NCBI GenBank assembly: GCA_900074745.1
Contig: LT598467.1
Location: 496,001 to 560,000, forward strand
From: Lachancea mirantina
Taxonomy: Eukaryota > Ascomycota > Saccharomycetes > Saccharomycetales > Saccharomycetaceae
Length of the DNA stretch: 64,000 nucleotides
Direction: 5' to 3'
The notes beneath the pieces are model-generated. The model made no database searches, was not told where the DNA came from, and saw only the letters and a list, made by a program, of their open reading frames with translations. A program made the position numbers and the translations under genes. How positions within the stretch are numbered: position 1 is the stretch's first letter; each line of letters starts with the position of its first letter. This document shows, piece by piece, positions 1 through 8,841 of the stretch.

Positions 1-688
1 CGAAGTCTGTTAGGTCCAGAATTCCACTTAAAGCATCGTCAAATCTCTTAAGATACCGATTGACTTGCTCTGAGGCCTTAGATTGAGTCTCTACAAGCGA
101 TGTCTCAGCAGAGATCCCACTAATCAACTTCCAGGCGGCGCAGTCCACAAGAGCAAAGGGCGCCAAAGATTCCGCAAAAAGACAAACAGATGCAAACGCG
201 CCCAGATCACTTTTCAGTTCTGCACAAAGTTTGCTCGGTATGGCCAAAGACCGTCCCTTGTGGCAGAGCAACTCTAAGACGCGATCTTTTGTAAATGACT
301 TTTCGAGCGATTTAAACTCTGCCAAGTGGTTATTCGTGATGTGTTTCGAAAGATTTCCTGTCGACTCGCCTTCTTTGTAGACTTTCCCGCAATATATGCA
401 AGTCGCAATTTTGACGTTTCCTGCCAGGCCAATGTTGAAGTGAGGCTTGAACTTCGAGCGGTTCATCCACCCATTTGTTGATCCCTGTATAACGTGTTGA
501 TCTCTTGGATTCTGAATCGCAGGCTCTGCCTGAGCCCCGCCCAAGTCCCCTCGCTTACTATTTTTGCCTCGTTTTTCAGTCTCTGACGACACTAACCTAA
601 CCAAGGTTTGCTCCATATTAGAGACTTTCGGCTCCCAAATTTCTTCAGAATAGTTGAGATTGTCATCTCCACTAGTCATTTCACTCAT
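1..688 (-). CDS. hAT-family transposase (BED zinc finger), 5' part; runs off the left edge
   Basis: The minus strand is open without a stop from the ATG at 688 to the window edge (229 codons). Residues about 95-121 form a BED-type zinc finger: C97-x2-C100, then the motif GNLSKHITNNH giving H116 and H121. This finger is the N-terminal DNA-binding module of hAT transposases; the RNase H-like catalytic part would lie beyond base 1. The first 90 residues are hydrophilic and low in complexity. hAT families called Rover and Roamer are known from Saccharomycetaceae and Roamer is typical of Lachancea; assigning this copy to either is inference. It could be an active transposon or a domesticated gene, which cannot be decided without the C terminus and the element ends. 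No disabling change is visible in the part present. Confidence 0.8.
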   Translation of the reverse strand, partial: MSEMTSGDDNLNYSEEIWEPKVSNMEQTLVRLVSSETEKRGKNSKRGDLGGAQAEPAIQNPRDQHVIQGSTNGWMNRSKFKPHFNIGLAGNVKIATCIYCGKVYKEGESTGNLSKHITNNHLAEFKSLEKSFTKDRVLELLCHKGRSLAIPSKLCAELKSDLGAFASVCLFAESLAPFALVDCAAWKLISGISAETSLVETQSKASEQVNRYLKRFDDALSGILDLTDF

Positions 689-943
689 AATCTACTTCGT
701 AGTCTCACGTTGAGAGTCGTCAAGATTGTTTCGTCGCGCTTGTTAAAACATCCTAAACTCATCTCAAACTCATTTAAAACTGGATTTGCAGAATGAGTAA
801 AAAAATGAGTATTCCTCATTCACGTGATTGTCAGGTGATTATTCTGTCTACATCATGAAGATGATGGACCTACCATCGAGACTGAAAAATTTGGCCAATT
901 GAGAGGTTATAACAGAGGTTTTTTGAATAAGCCAGGCTACCAA

Positions 944-2962
944 ATGCTATCCAAAGGCCTCAAAATCTATCCGAATAGGGTAGCGCTCCTGAGACTACAG
1001 TCGACTAGCGTCACTGGGGTCAAAAATGCGAGTCCTATTGCTCAATTAAATTATGTGCTTTCTGAAGAATTGTCTGATCAAGTAGGATCGAGAAAAATAT
1101 TCGATAGCTTTAAAGCGGGCATGTTTGATTTTGATAAAAATAATGGGAAATCAGGATTCACTTTGCAGCGTTCTTTCGGTCTGAACACGGTGCTCGGACA
1201 ATTGCTGGAGAGATCGAAAGCCGATCTGAAGACCAACATCTCGACTTCTGTTCCAACTCCTCCGGAACCTTATGAAATTCTAATTTTTATGTGCGACTAT
1301 GGCCTTGCGCGGGATTCGCACTTCAGAATTGTTTTCGAGCATTTGGTCGCAACCAAATCGCCCGAGGACGTGCTTGGCTTTTGGGTCAAGTACCTAGAAA
1401 CGATCGCTGAAAACCCCAGGACCATCACATATGGGAGTTATCATTCGAAAAACATAGTTTTGGCCTCCATTGGGTATTTACTCCTTGCAGGAGACGAGCC
1501 GTCCTGTTCTGTGCTCACTCAGGTTCTAAGGTTTGATGCTGAAAAGGAACAAATCCCATTTACCAAAATAAGATCTAAAATAACGAGACTTCCATTGAGC
1601 GCATCTGCGAAAAAAAAGGCGTTGAAGAATTTAGATGTGTGTTGGTTTCAATTCTTACAATCTGACAAGTCTGCGTTTATCCGGACTATCGATGAATTGA
1701 CACATGCCCGTGACCTTAACGAACTTTTCGAACTATACTCTAGCATTACTGGACAGCAAAAACAGTCTTTAGATTGCTCCATTGTCGCGAAATTTATGGA
1801 CAGATTTGTAAGCTTGGGAAAGCCTCAGCAAGCGATCAACTGCTATAATAAGGCGAAAGCTGATGATTCCTTAGACCTTTCTATCAAGAACTCTCTTCTG
1901 TTGGCCGTCTCTGCAATGCCAGCCTTTGGCCGTCAGGCCCGCGAAGAAAAACTGAAGAGGGTTGAAGCGGTCTGGAATTCTTTGATCAAAACACACCAAG
2001 AGACTACCGATCTTACGTCTTACGTCGCTTTAATTAAGGCCTTGCACAGAATTAATGGTTTTGACGAGATCAAGCATTTCTGGAATCGCGAAATCCCCAA
2101 TTCGTTGAAAAAAGAGCCAGAATTATTGCAGGAGTACTTGCTGACGCAGTTTCGAAGACAAAACTTCAAGCTTAGCGAGGTAGAAGGCTTTTTGCCTGAA
2201 ATAATAACCTCCTTGGATCTTGCCAATGCCGTTTTATCAAAAATGATTGAGGAAAGGTACGGAGACTCCGCTATCAGCAGTTTTTACAAAAAGCAGCTGA
2301 CGGACTCTAAGTTCCTCAAGCCCAATGCTACCACGTTTGCCATCAAAATGTTTCAAAACTATCTAAATTCCCAAAACCCAGACTTCAGCTTTTTGAAAAG
2401 CATATCAAAAAGTAAAAAAGACGTTGCATCGACTAATGCTATCTTTCAAGAGTTTGTGAATGTTTGCCCTGATATGAAGGCGATAAACAAGCTCTTTGAT
2501 GAAATCAGAGAGCCTTTCGACTCCAGGAATTATGGGATAATGATTAAGGCCTTGTTTGCCGAAGGCAATGCAACAGAGGCTGAAAAAATTTTTAAAGACT
2601 TCGCTACTGGTACACCATCCTTGAATGCGATCAATAGATTTGTTCTTGACCCCATTGTAATATCCTTTTGTGAACTTTGTATCAAGGAGGGAACAGCGGG
2701 ATATTTGAGCAAAGTTCTTCTCTACGCCGATGTTGCCAAACGGGCACAAAGGCAACTCACTTTCAGCGCCGCGTCCAAAATTACACACATGGCGGCTCTA
2801 CTTGCAAAGTCAAAAGATAAAGTCATGTCACAGTCCGACAAGGATAATCTCCATGATCTTCTAAGAATAGTCTCTGAGATTCCGGATTATACTCCCTCGC
2901 CTCGAGACATGAAAGTTTTGAAGTCACAAAAGGAGATAACTTTGCCAGCGTCATTTCAGTAA
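944..2962 (+). CDS. MSC6: Mitochondrial helical-repeat (PPR-like) protein, probable MSC6 orthologue
   Basis: A 672-residue protein starts at the first in-frame ATG, 944; the frame is open slightly upstream but holds no other ATG. The N terminus (MLSKGLKIYPNRVALLRLQS) is basic and hydroxylated without acidic residues, as in a matrix-targeting presequence. The body is all-helical with repeated short units such as NYGIMIKALFAEGNATEAEK, in the style of fungal pentatricopeptide repeats. S. cerevisiae MSC6 is a 692-residue PPR-like protein linked to mitochondrial translation and lies next to SOG2. Here SOG2 is 11 kb away, on the other side of an inverted block. Length, targeting signal and chromosomal context support the name; I do not recall the family sequence well enough to claim identity from residues. 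It converges on CYC3 with a 110-bp gap. Confidence 0.6.
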   Translation: MLSKGLKIYPNRVALLRLQSTSVTGVKNASPIAQLNYVLSEELSDQVGSRKIFDSFKAGMFDFDKNNGKSGFTLQRSFGLNTVLGQLLERSKADLKTNISTSVPTPPEPYEILIFMCDYGLARDSHFRIVFEHLVATKSPEDVLGFWVKYLETIAENPRTITYGSYHSKNIVLASIGYLLLAGDEPSCSVLTQVLRFDAEKEQIPFTKIRSKITRLPLSASAKKKALKNLDVCWFQFLQSDKSAFIRTIDELTHARDLNELFELYSSITGQQKQSLDCSIVAKFMDRFVSLGKPQQAINCYNKAKADDSLDLSIKNSLLLAVSAMPAFGRQAREEKLKRVEAVWNSLIKTHQETTDLTSYVALIKALHRINGFDEIKHFWNREIPNSLKKEPELLQEYLLTQFRRQNFKLSEVEGFLPEIITSLDLANAVLSKMIEERYGDSAISSFYKKQLTDSKFLKPNATTFAIKMFQNYLNSQNPDFSFLKSISKSKKDVASTNAIFQEFVNVCPDMKAINKLFDEIREPFDSRNYGIMIKALFAEGNATEAEKIFKDFATGTPSLNAINRFVLDPIVISFCELCIKEGTAGYLSKVLLYADVAKRAQRQLTFSAASKITHMAALLAKSKDKVMSQSDKDNLHDLLRIVSEIPDYTPSPRDMKVLKSQKEITLPASFQ

Positions 2963-3072
2963 ACTCTGCCCCATAGACCATAATGACAAACTTGTAAATA
3001 GACGACACAAACTAAAGAGAATAATTTAGTAAACAAAACAAGCAAGTTCTAAATCCATAACATATAACGCGT

Positions 3073-4007
3073 CTATTTATCGCGTGGTCCTAAGTATTCA
3101 TCCAGTATAGGTTTCGTCCAATGCTCAAATCTATCCTTCGCACTTGAAAAACTGTCTAATGCTGGACGTACATCCAGGTTGAAAGTCGGCAACCCATCTT
3201 CATCGTCAGCTCCACCGTAAAAGTCGATAATATAACGAACTTTCTTGAATCCGGGATTCTCTGTATCAAGAGAAGAGGGGTCTGGCCTTAAAACAACCCA
3301 ATCGTGTCTATCGAATGGCAAATCGCGTGAAAAATGTGATGGAAAAACGTAACTGAGTAAGTGGAACCAGCGCGCACGTGGTGAGAGTTCCGTAGGTCTG
3401 CCCATGAATTTGAGAAGTTTTGGTTCCATTTGTGAACTTTCGGTGTATTTCGACTCCCATTCAAGCACCTGCTGCCAACAGCCCTCGTTCAAGAAATTGT
3501 GAACGAAAACCATCGATTCAACAGCATCTTCCGGGATTTCCTCGCCCGTGTTAGGATCAATCTTTCCCTTTCTCACCATGGCGTTGTACATCTGTTGCGG
3601 TGAAGGATATTCCCAGAACTGCTCATTTTTGCGATCACCCTTTGGAATGGTACTGGTCGTACGCTCTGTGGGTAGATCCAAGCGCTGTCCAGTCTGTTTG
3701 CCCCTCGAGAGCGAAAAAGGAATGTTATTGAGCGGATTGATCCTATCGTCATAAGATCCAGAACTTGGCGCACGCATAACTGGACATGCACTCTCAGTCT
3801 CAGAGTCTGGCTGTCCTGAAGACACAGGGCAGCTTGAGCTTGAAGCTGAAGGCTTTAGGCAAGTCTATTCTCCGTTAGTAACAAAACTTTTCTGGGACCG
3901 ACCATTCCACAGATTTTCGTCGAGGAAACTTTAGTCAAAGACTAATTCTCGTCTTAAAACCTTTGACATACCTGAACCTGACTTTTTTCAGCCCAAAACC
4001 ATCCCAT
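3073..4007 (-). CDS. CYC3: Cytochrome c heme lyase CYC3, two exons
   Basis: Holocytochrome c synthase attaches heme to apocytochrome c in the mitochondrial intermembrane space. Exon 1 (4007-3972) encodes MGWFWAEKSQVQ, whose start matches the S. cerevisiae N terminus; exon 2 is 3864-3073. The spliced product is 275 residues (S. cerevisiae 269). Two heme-regulatory CPV motifs lie at residues 24-26 and 39-41. Family signatures follow: WEYPSPQQMYNAMVRKGK, the NFLNEGCW block, FMGRP, SPRARW, PFDRHDW (His199) and DVRPALDS. In the EWE-x2-H segment, where family members have the axial heme-ligand histidine (His154 in human HCCS), this protein has Tyr152, codon TAC at 3447-3445. Without the intron the frame begins only at a GTG and lacks the N terminus. 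CYC3 neighbours CDC19 in S. cerevisiae but is 13 kb from pyruvate kinase here. Confidence 0.93.
3865..3971 (-). other. CYC3 intron
   Basis: The 107-nt intron has the consensus 5' splice site GTATGT (3971-3966), a perfect TACTAAC branch site (3880-3874) and an AG acceptor ending at 3865, about 10 nt past the branch adenosine. The reading phase is 0 on both sides. An alternative AAG acceptor 12 nt further on would also keep phase and drop four residues. S. cerevisiae CYC3 has no intron as far as I recall. Confidence 0.85.
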
Positions 4008-5469
4008 GGTTGCGACTTATCTTGTTTTTTTATTCTTCGTGATTCATTAACTCATTTTCCAAGACTTCTCATATCGGTTTCTTGATGAGATGAGCTTCGT
4101 CAAAAGAAATATCGAAGCTCATCAAAACTGTCTAAAACCAAATCGTTCTAAGGACACCGAAAACAGGTCAGAAATGATGTTTTGAGTTGTTAAATGGAGC
4201 CAATTTGAAGCTAGAAATATGCTTTTTCATTGTGATCCATATTGCTATTTATATCGTTCCAACTCCGAGAAGATTTAAAAACCAGACACCTGTTCGACAC
4301 TTGTTCAACACTTTCCGGCTATAATCTTACATGAAAATGAGCGGCCTTCGAGACATTTTGGTAAATAGAAGCATTCCATATTTGGATGGCTTATGGTTGA
4401 AGGGGTGTGATTTATGTGTTTGTTGTACATGAGACAAATGCGCTAATGTGGTGGACCTACGGGAGTGGTACAAGTTTCTTCAAGATCGCTCTCAAGGGGG
4501 TTTATCGGCCCTGAAAGACACATGTGCTCGACTGCATAGATGTTTCCTGAATTGCCAGTAGATGAGGGCGATGTGCCCCATTCAAAATACAGTCTTAATA
4601 TCACCGAACAAATAATGACGCCAACATCACGTGAATTTCTAATGAAGCAAATTGGCGTTTCCCTGTATTCCTAGTGTGGATACTTCTCGGTTCGCAAGTA
4701 ATTCATGTTTTTTTGGGAACCCAGCAATGAATCCAAGATTTAAACGTTTTGGCTCGTCTGCGTTTCACCCATGAGCTGATAGAGTCATGATCGAAAAAAG
4801 TCAAGTCTTCTGGACTTTGGAGAACCTTGATTGATAGGTCAAAGCTTAGTAGTCTTTCTAATCTCGTTTTTTTAGAGACAACAACTATCTTTGGATATTT
4901 CTTCATAGCGTCACATTCAAGTCGAATGCGTGGAATTATGGACCCAAGCTTGATTATTTTAGGGCAGCTTGATCGTTCTGGCGCAGCTTAACCGAGAAAA
5001 TCACCACAAGCAAAAACATCATTTTCTTTTGAATTTCCTAATTTCTCAAACGTCGCCATATTTTCATAAATAAGCACTTGAGATGAATTTGAGTTTTAAT
5101 TTGTCGGCACAATTGTACTAGGGGCCGTCAGTTCAGGTCTTGCAGAGCCCTACCACTGTTCTGTACCTCAACTTAATGGTTAAATTGACAAAGATAACGA
5201 CTGTCAGAGCCGCAAACTGCGTTCTACCTGCCTTCGTTGCATGAAAATAAAATCTCGGAGATTGTTAGAAGGTAGCAGTCCTTTGAAGTGGAATTGACGT
5301 TGAAACCGACGTCTTGTCGCTCGTATGAGGGGGGTATCACGAGAAATCCGTGAATGATGATGTCATCGCAACTGCCGCTTCCTCCTTTCGAGAACCTAGA
5401 CTAAGCTAAGACAGTACTATTTGAACACCATTTTATTAAACCTTAGAATTAAGTATTTGGCCACTTCGA
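4008..5469. promoter_or_regulatory. 1.46-kb intergenic region between divergent CYC3 and CIN1
   Basis: No convincing gene. At 4087-4099 lies GAGATGAGCTTCG, a PAC-type motif also found at 26955-26967 before FUN12. Its last 11 bases are repeated in perfect inversion at 4113-4123. A minus-strand frame from about 4976 to 4703 is open for about 90 codons and looks somewhat protein-like, but matches nothing I recognise. A CDEI-like ATCACGTG at 4626-4633 has no CDEIII partner, so no centromere is called. The gap is much longer than typical promoters in this window. Confidence 0.5.
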
Positions 5470-8400
5470 ATGGATGTCGCGGGTATTGAGCAGCACTTGA
5501 AAACAATTCAGCATGGAGTACAGGATTTGGAAGATGTTGATGCGATAGTCGCGAGCATTGATGAATTTCAGCAGGATCCGTTAGTTCTTGACCTCATTCT
5601 CCCTCAAACGATCAAGCAACTCACAGATGCGTATTTTGAGAAGGATCTTAGTGATCAGAAGCAAACTTGTCTCATTTTCTACACATTTTCCAAGGTCTGT
5701 GGAATCAAAAAATTGATGCGATGTCTCGATGCAGACCTGCGCCAATTAGATGCTCTTCGAACGGTACTCGGGAGCATCGATGCTACTCAAGAGTGGCAGC
5801 AAGGATTTTTTTTGCTCACGTGGATGGCTCTCATTCTGATGTCTCCGGTCAAACTCGACGACGATCTGATCATCCTGGAGGAAACTAATGCTTTCAAAAG
5901 TTCGCAATTTCTTCGGGTACCGCTTGTGCGTGTTAAAGCTGAACTGTTTTTGAAAAATAGATCGCTTTTTGACTTACATGTCAAGAAACATGGTCTAGAT
6001 CATTTGACCATTCATTATGTCTTACAGGCATTGAAAAAACGGAATGACCATCAGGCAGCAACTTACTTCGATAATGAAACGCTAACGGACATTACGCAAT
6101 TTTCTTTGGAAGCTTTTGAAGAAGTAGGGCTGGATGAGAAGAAAATGATTCTAAAGTCCTTACCAAAACTTTGTAAAATTTGGTTCCATAAAGATTGCTT
6201 TGATGAAGTCGAATCTATATTGACATGGTTCTTATCAAATCTAACCCTTTCATCAAGTGACCTTAGATTTACTGTGGCCAATGCTTGCTCAAAAGTGATT
6301 TCGCAACTTCATATATTTGCTCGAGAATCAAGTGATAATCTTATCAACGAAATGGTATCAGACGTTGATAATCAGGTGCGTAGCAACGACTCTGAGTTTA
6401 TTGACCATGATTACTTGCACACCAATCTTCTAGTGTTTGCCGAATTGGCCCGGTTGAATATAATACCTGCAGATAATATTGGTACAATTGTGGAGAGTAT
6501 TGTTCCAGTAACAATGAAATTTCAGCAATTAAAGATTGGTAGAGTTGTTGGCCATCAAATTAGAGATGCTACAAGCTATATCAGTTGGTCATTGATCCGC
6601 AAGTGCAAAATTGAAAACCATTCGCAGTCACTTCTCTTGCAGCTGCTGATATGCACCTTTGTTGATAAAGAGCTCGTTATCCGGTTATCTTCAAACGCGG
6701 CACTTCAAGAGCTTTTCGGTCGCTACGGACAACATGTGATCGACTCTGTATCTGCCGTTGAAATTATTGAAATGCCAGTTGAGAATATTCGAGTGTGCAT
6801 TCTAAAGAACATTCCGCGCCTCTTTAGCATCTTTGAAATCAATTTCTCAAGTTTGAATGACTCTATTCTGAGCCATTTATATACTGAAGTCGTTGCTAAG
6901 AGTAATGAGCTCATTGTAGTGGAGCTCACTATCAAAATGATGAGCGAGCTGGCTGGCGACGCATTAAGAGGAACCGTTAAAAGAATACTTATCAATGCAG
7001 CAAAAGATTTTTCCGTCTCTAAGCTTAGGGTCCTAAATTCACGGTTATGTTATGGCTTCCTTTTGCTTTCAATCGAAAGCATCTCTTTCTTTGAGGTTCC
7101 AATCGTTAAAGCTCAATGCTTTAATATCTTTAAGGAAATTGTCCTCCCAAAGCTAAAGTCGAGTAGCAGTTGGTCACCATTGGAAGGTGTTTCCTTTCTG
7201 AAATTTTGCGATCTTATGTCAAAAACGAGCGATCCAGATTGCCAGCTTAAGAAATTTCATATCGCCTTACTGTTCAAAATTTTAAGATTCAGATGGCGAC
7301 AGGGACCTTTTCATTCTCAAGCGCGGAGCTTGTGTCTGGCGATTATTGCACGTATAGTCTCTTCAGAAAAAGACATGGATATCAGTGCGAAACAAGAATT
7401 TGACTTGCTGTTCAGAAAATTCACAGAGAATAGTGATCCTATCTGCTGTGCCGCACTTGTATCCTTATCGCCCGATAAATTTCTAGATCGCTTTCGGAAT
7501 TTGTGTCCCACGATATCTTGTGGAGCGAAAGCCGAGGTTCTGTTGGCCTTATCGTCTCACATTTCGAAGGTTCCAGTGCAAGATCGCGGGCCATTGATCA
7601 TCATGGTTAGCGACTTCATGAATGATTACACAACGACAGAAAAAGGAGATGAGGGACGTTTGGTTCGAACAAGTGCTGTTGACCTAGTATCCAAAAATAT
7701 AGCCTTGGTTTTCGGCCATGATCCCATGGTGACAAGAAATTTAGAAAGCAGGCTGATGCGGTTAGCTGGGGAGCCCGCAACAAATTTGAGGGTACTGAGT
7801 CTATCAATCCTTTCAAACGCACACGTTTATCTACCGGATTGCTTGCATGGGAACCACGACTTGCAGTTACTCCTGTTTAATGATAGAATATTTGAGCAGG
7901 TACCGAATGAAATGTGGAAAGGCTTTGCCTTGAGTGCTGGCGCTTCTTTTTCGAGCGATAACCAAATTCGGTCTGCCATTGATGCCTTTTTGAAGTATTA
8001 TGAATCCTTACCCGATAGCAACAAACTCGAAGTTTGCAACGAGCTAACTCGGATAATCCCAAGCTATAATGAATTGAGGGCTTACAGCGCACGCGGAACT
8101 GCGGCAAATCATTGGAGTTGTTCTTCTAGAGACCCTTTAAAAGAAGCGTTAGCGGGCCTGACTTTCTGGAGACGTCTTATGGAATCAGGCATTGTCATGC
8201 CACCCCTTTTCAATTTAGAGGGCATGTACGCTAAATTTTATAACCTACACCTCGTCCCGGGCCAAACTCGCCTAAAAACGGCAGTCGTGAGAATTCTTCC
8301 TCTTCTTGTTTGTTGCTATAGGGGCTTCACTATCTCCCCACAAGATCCGTTTGTGAAAGATGCAACTCAAAAGCTTTGGAAAATGGCTAATCGAAATCCA

Positions 8401-8565
8401 CATGGAAAGTTGTCATCAGGATGTCTTCAAAGAGCCGCGGTCGAGGGTTTGCTTTTGATTTTCCTACAACTTAATATGATCTTCGAAGCGGAATGCGTTC
8501 AGAAGTATTGGGATTCAGATCAACATCCTTTAATCGAGCTGAAGGACCTAATAGCGTCAAAGTGA
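5470..8565 (+). CDS. CIN1: Tubulin-folding cofactor D, CIN1
   Basis: The protein has 1,031 residues from ATG 5470 (S. cerevisiae Cin1 1,014). Cin1 is the beta-tubulin folding cofactor D (TBCD family), acting with Cin2, Cin4 and Pac2 in microtubule biogenesis in the cytosol. The sequence is almost wholly alpha-helical with degenerate HEAT/ARM-like repeats and no signal peptide or membrane segment, as expected for TBCD. Recognition rests on length, architecture and the gene order CIN1-MNE1-MEK1-TFB6-SOG2, which matches YOR349W-YOR353C exactly in order and relative orientation. The last codons overlap the 3' end of the convergent MNE1 continuation frame by 9 bp (8557-8565). Confidence 0.85.
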   Translation: MDVAGIEQHLKTIQHGVQDLEDVDAIVASIDEFQQDPLVLDLILPQTIKQLTDAYFEKDLSDQKQTCLIFYTFSKVCGIKKLMRCLDADLRQLDALRTVLGSIDATQEWQQGFFLLTWMALILMSPVKLDDDLIILEETNAFKSSQFLRVPLVRVKAELFLKNRSLFDLHVKKHGLDHLTIHYVLQALKKRNDHQAATYFDNETLTDITQFSLEAFEEVGLDEKKMILKSLPKLCKIWFHKDCFDEVESILTWFLSNLTLSSSDLRFTVANACSKVISQLHIFARESSDNLINEMVSDVDNQVRSNDSEFIDHDYLHTNLLVFAELARLNIIPADNIGTIVESIVPVTMKFQQLKIGRVVGHQIRDATSYISWSLIRKCKIENHSQSLLLQLLICTFVDKELVIRLSSNAALQELFGRYGQHVIDSVSAVEIIEMPVENIRVCILKNIPRLFSIFEINFSSLNDSILSHLYTEVVAKSNELIVVELTIKMMSELAGDALRGTVKRILINAAKDFSVSKLRVLNSRLCYGFLLLSIESISFFEVPIVKAQCFNIFKEIVLPKLKSSSSWSPLEGVSFLKFCDLMSKTSDPDCQLKKFHIALLFKILRFRWRQGPFHSQARSLCLAIIARIVSSEKDMDISAKQEFDLLFRKFTENSDPICCAALVSLSPDKFLDRFRNLCPTISCGAKAEVLLALSSHISKVPVQDRGPLIIMVSDFMNDYTTTEKGDEGRLVRTSAVDLVSKNIALVFGHDPMVTRNLESRLMRLAGEPATNLRVLSLSILSNAHVYLPDCLHGNHDLQLLLFNDRIFEQVPNEMWKGFALSAGASFSSDNQIRSAIDAFLKYYESLPDSNKLEVCNELTRIIPSYNELRAYSARGTAANHWSCSSRDPLKEALAGLTFWRRLMESGIVMPPLFNLEGMYAKFYNLHLVPGQTRLKTAVVRILPLLVCCYRGFTISPQDPFVKDATQKLWKMANRNPHGKLSSGCLQRAAVEGLLLIFLQLNMIFEAECVQKYWDSDQHPLIELKDLIASK

Positions 8566-8841
8566 TCCGAGCGATTCCTTCTCTAAGATCTCAAATGTCT
8601 CTCTTAATCGCTTGGCAACCTCTATATCGGCTGAGAGATTGTAGTCTTTCGAAATTGTCGCTTCGTGGGGCGTTTCTTTTAATTGAATCACGCTTTCAAA
8701 GTTGAGCTCAGAAACGCGCAAGACACCAAACAATGAGCTGAGGCGTTCCTCATCAAATGGATTTCCGGAAGTCGTTGAAATTCCCAAATTCAGATTTTCC
8801 AGGATCTTGGAGAGAAGGGGATAATATTGGGTTCTTTCAAA
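8557..8841 (-). CDS. MNE1: Displaced C-terminal frame of MNE1
   Basis: This stretch of 94 sense codons has no ATG and follows the MNE1 frame with a one-base offset, overlapping it at 8790-8841. From about 8817 its product is compositionally like the rest of MNE1 (hydrophilic, helical, including NPFDEERLSSLFGVLRVSEL) and supplies the roughly 85 residues by which the main frame falls short of the family length. It is listed separately because, as read, the sequence does not join the two frames. Confidence 0.6.
   Translation of the reverse strand, partial: FERTQYYPLLSKILENLNLGISTTSGNPFDEERLSSLFGVLRVSELNFESVIQLKETPHEATISKDYNLSADIEVAKRLRETFEILEKESLGSL

Noticed and set aside
4626-4633. ATCACGTG as a possible centromere CDEI element
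   Set aside because: No AT-rich CDEII tract or CDEIII motif with the CCGAA core follows on either side. The sequence is also a common Cbf1/E-box site.
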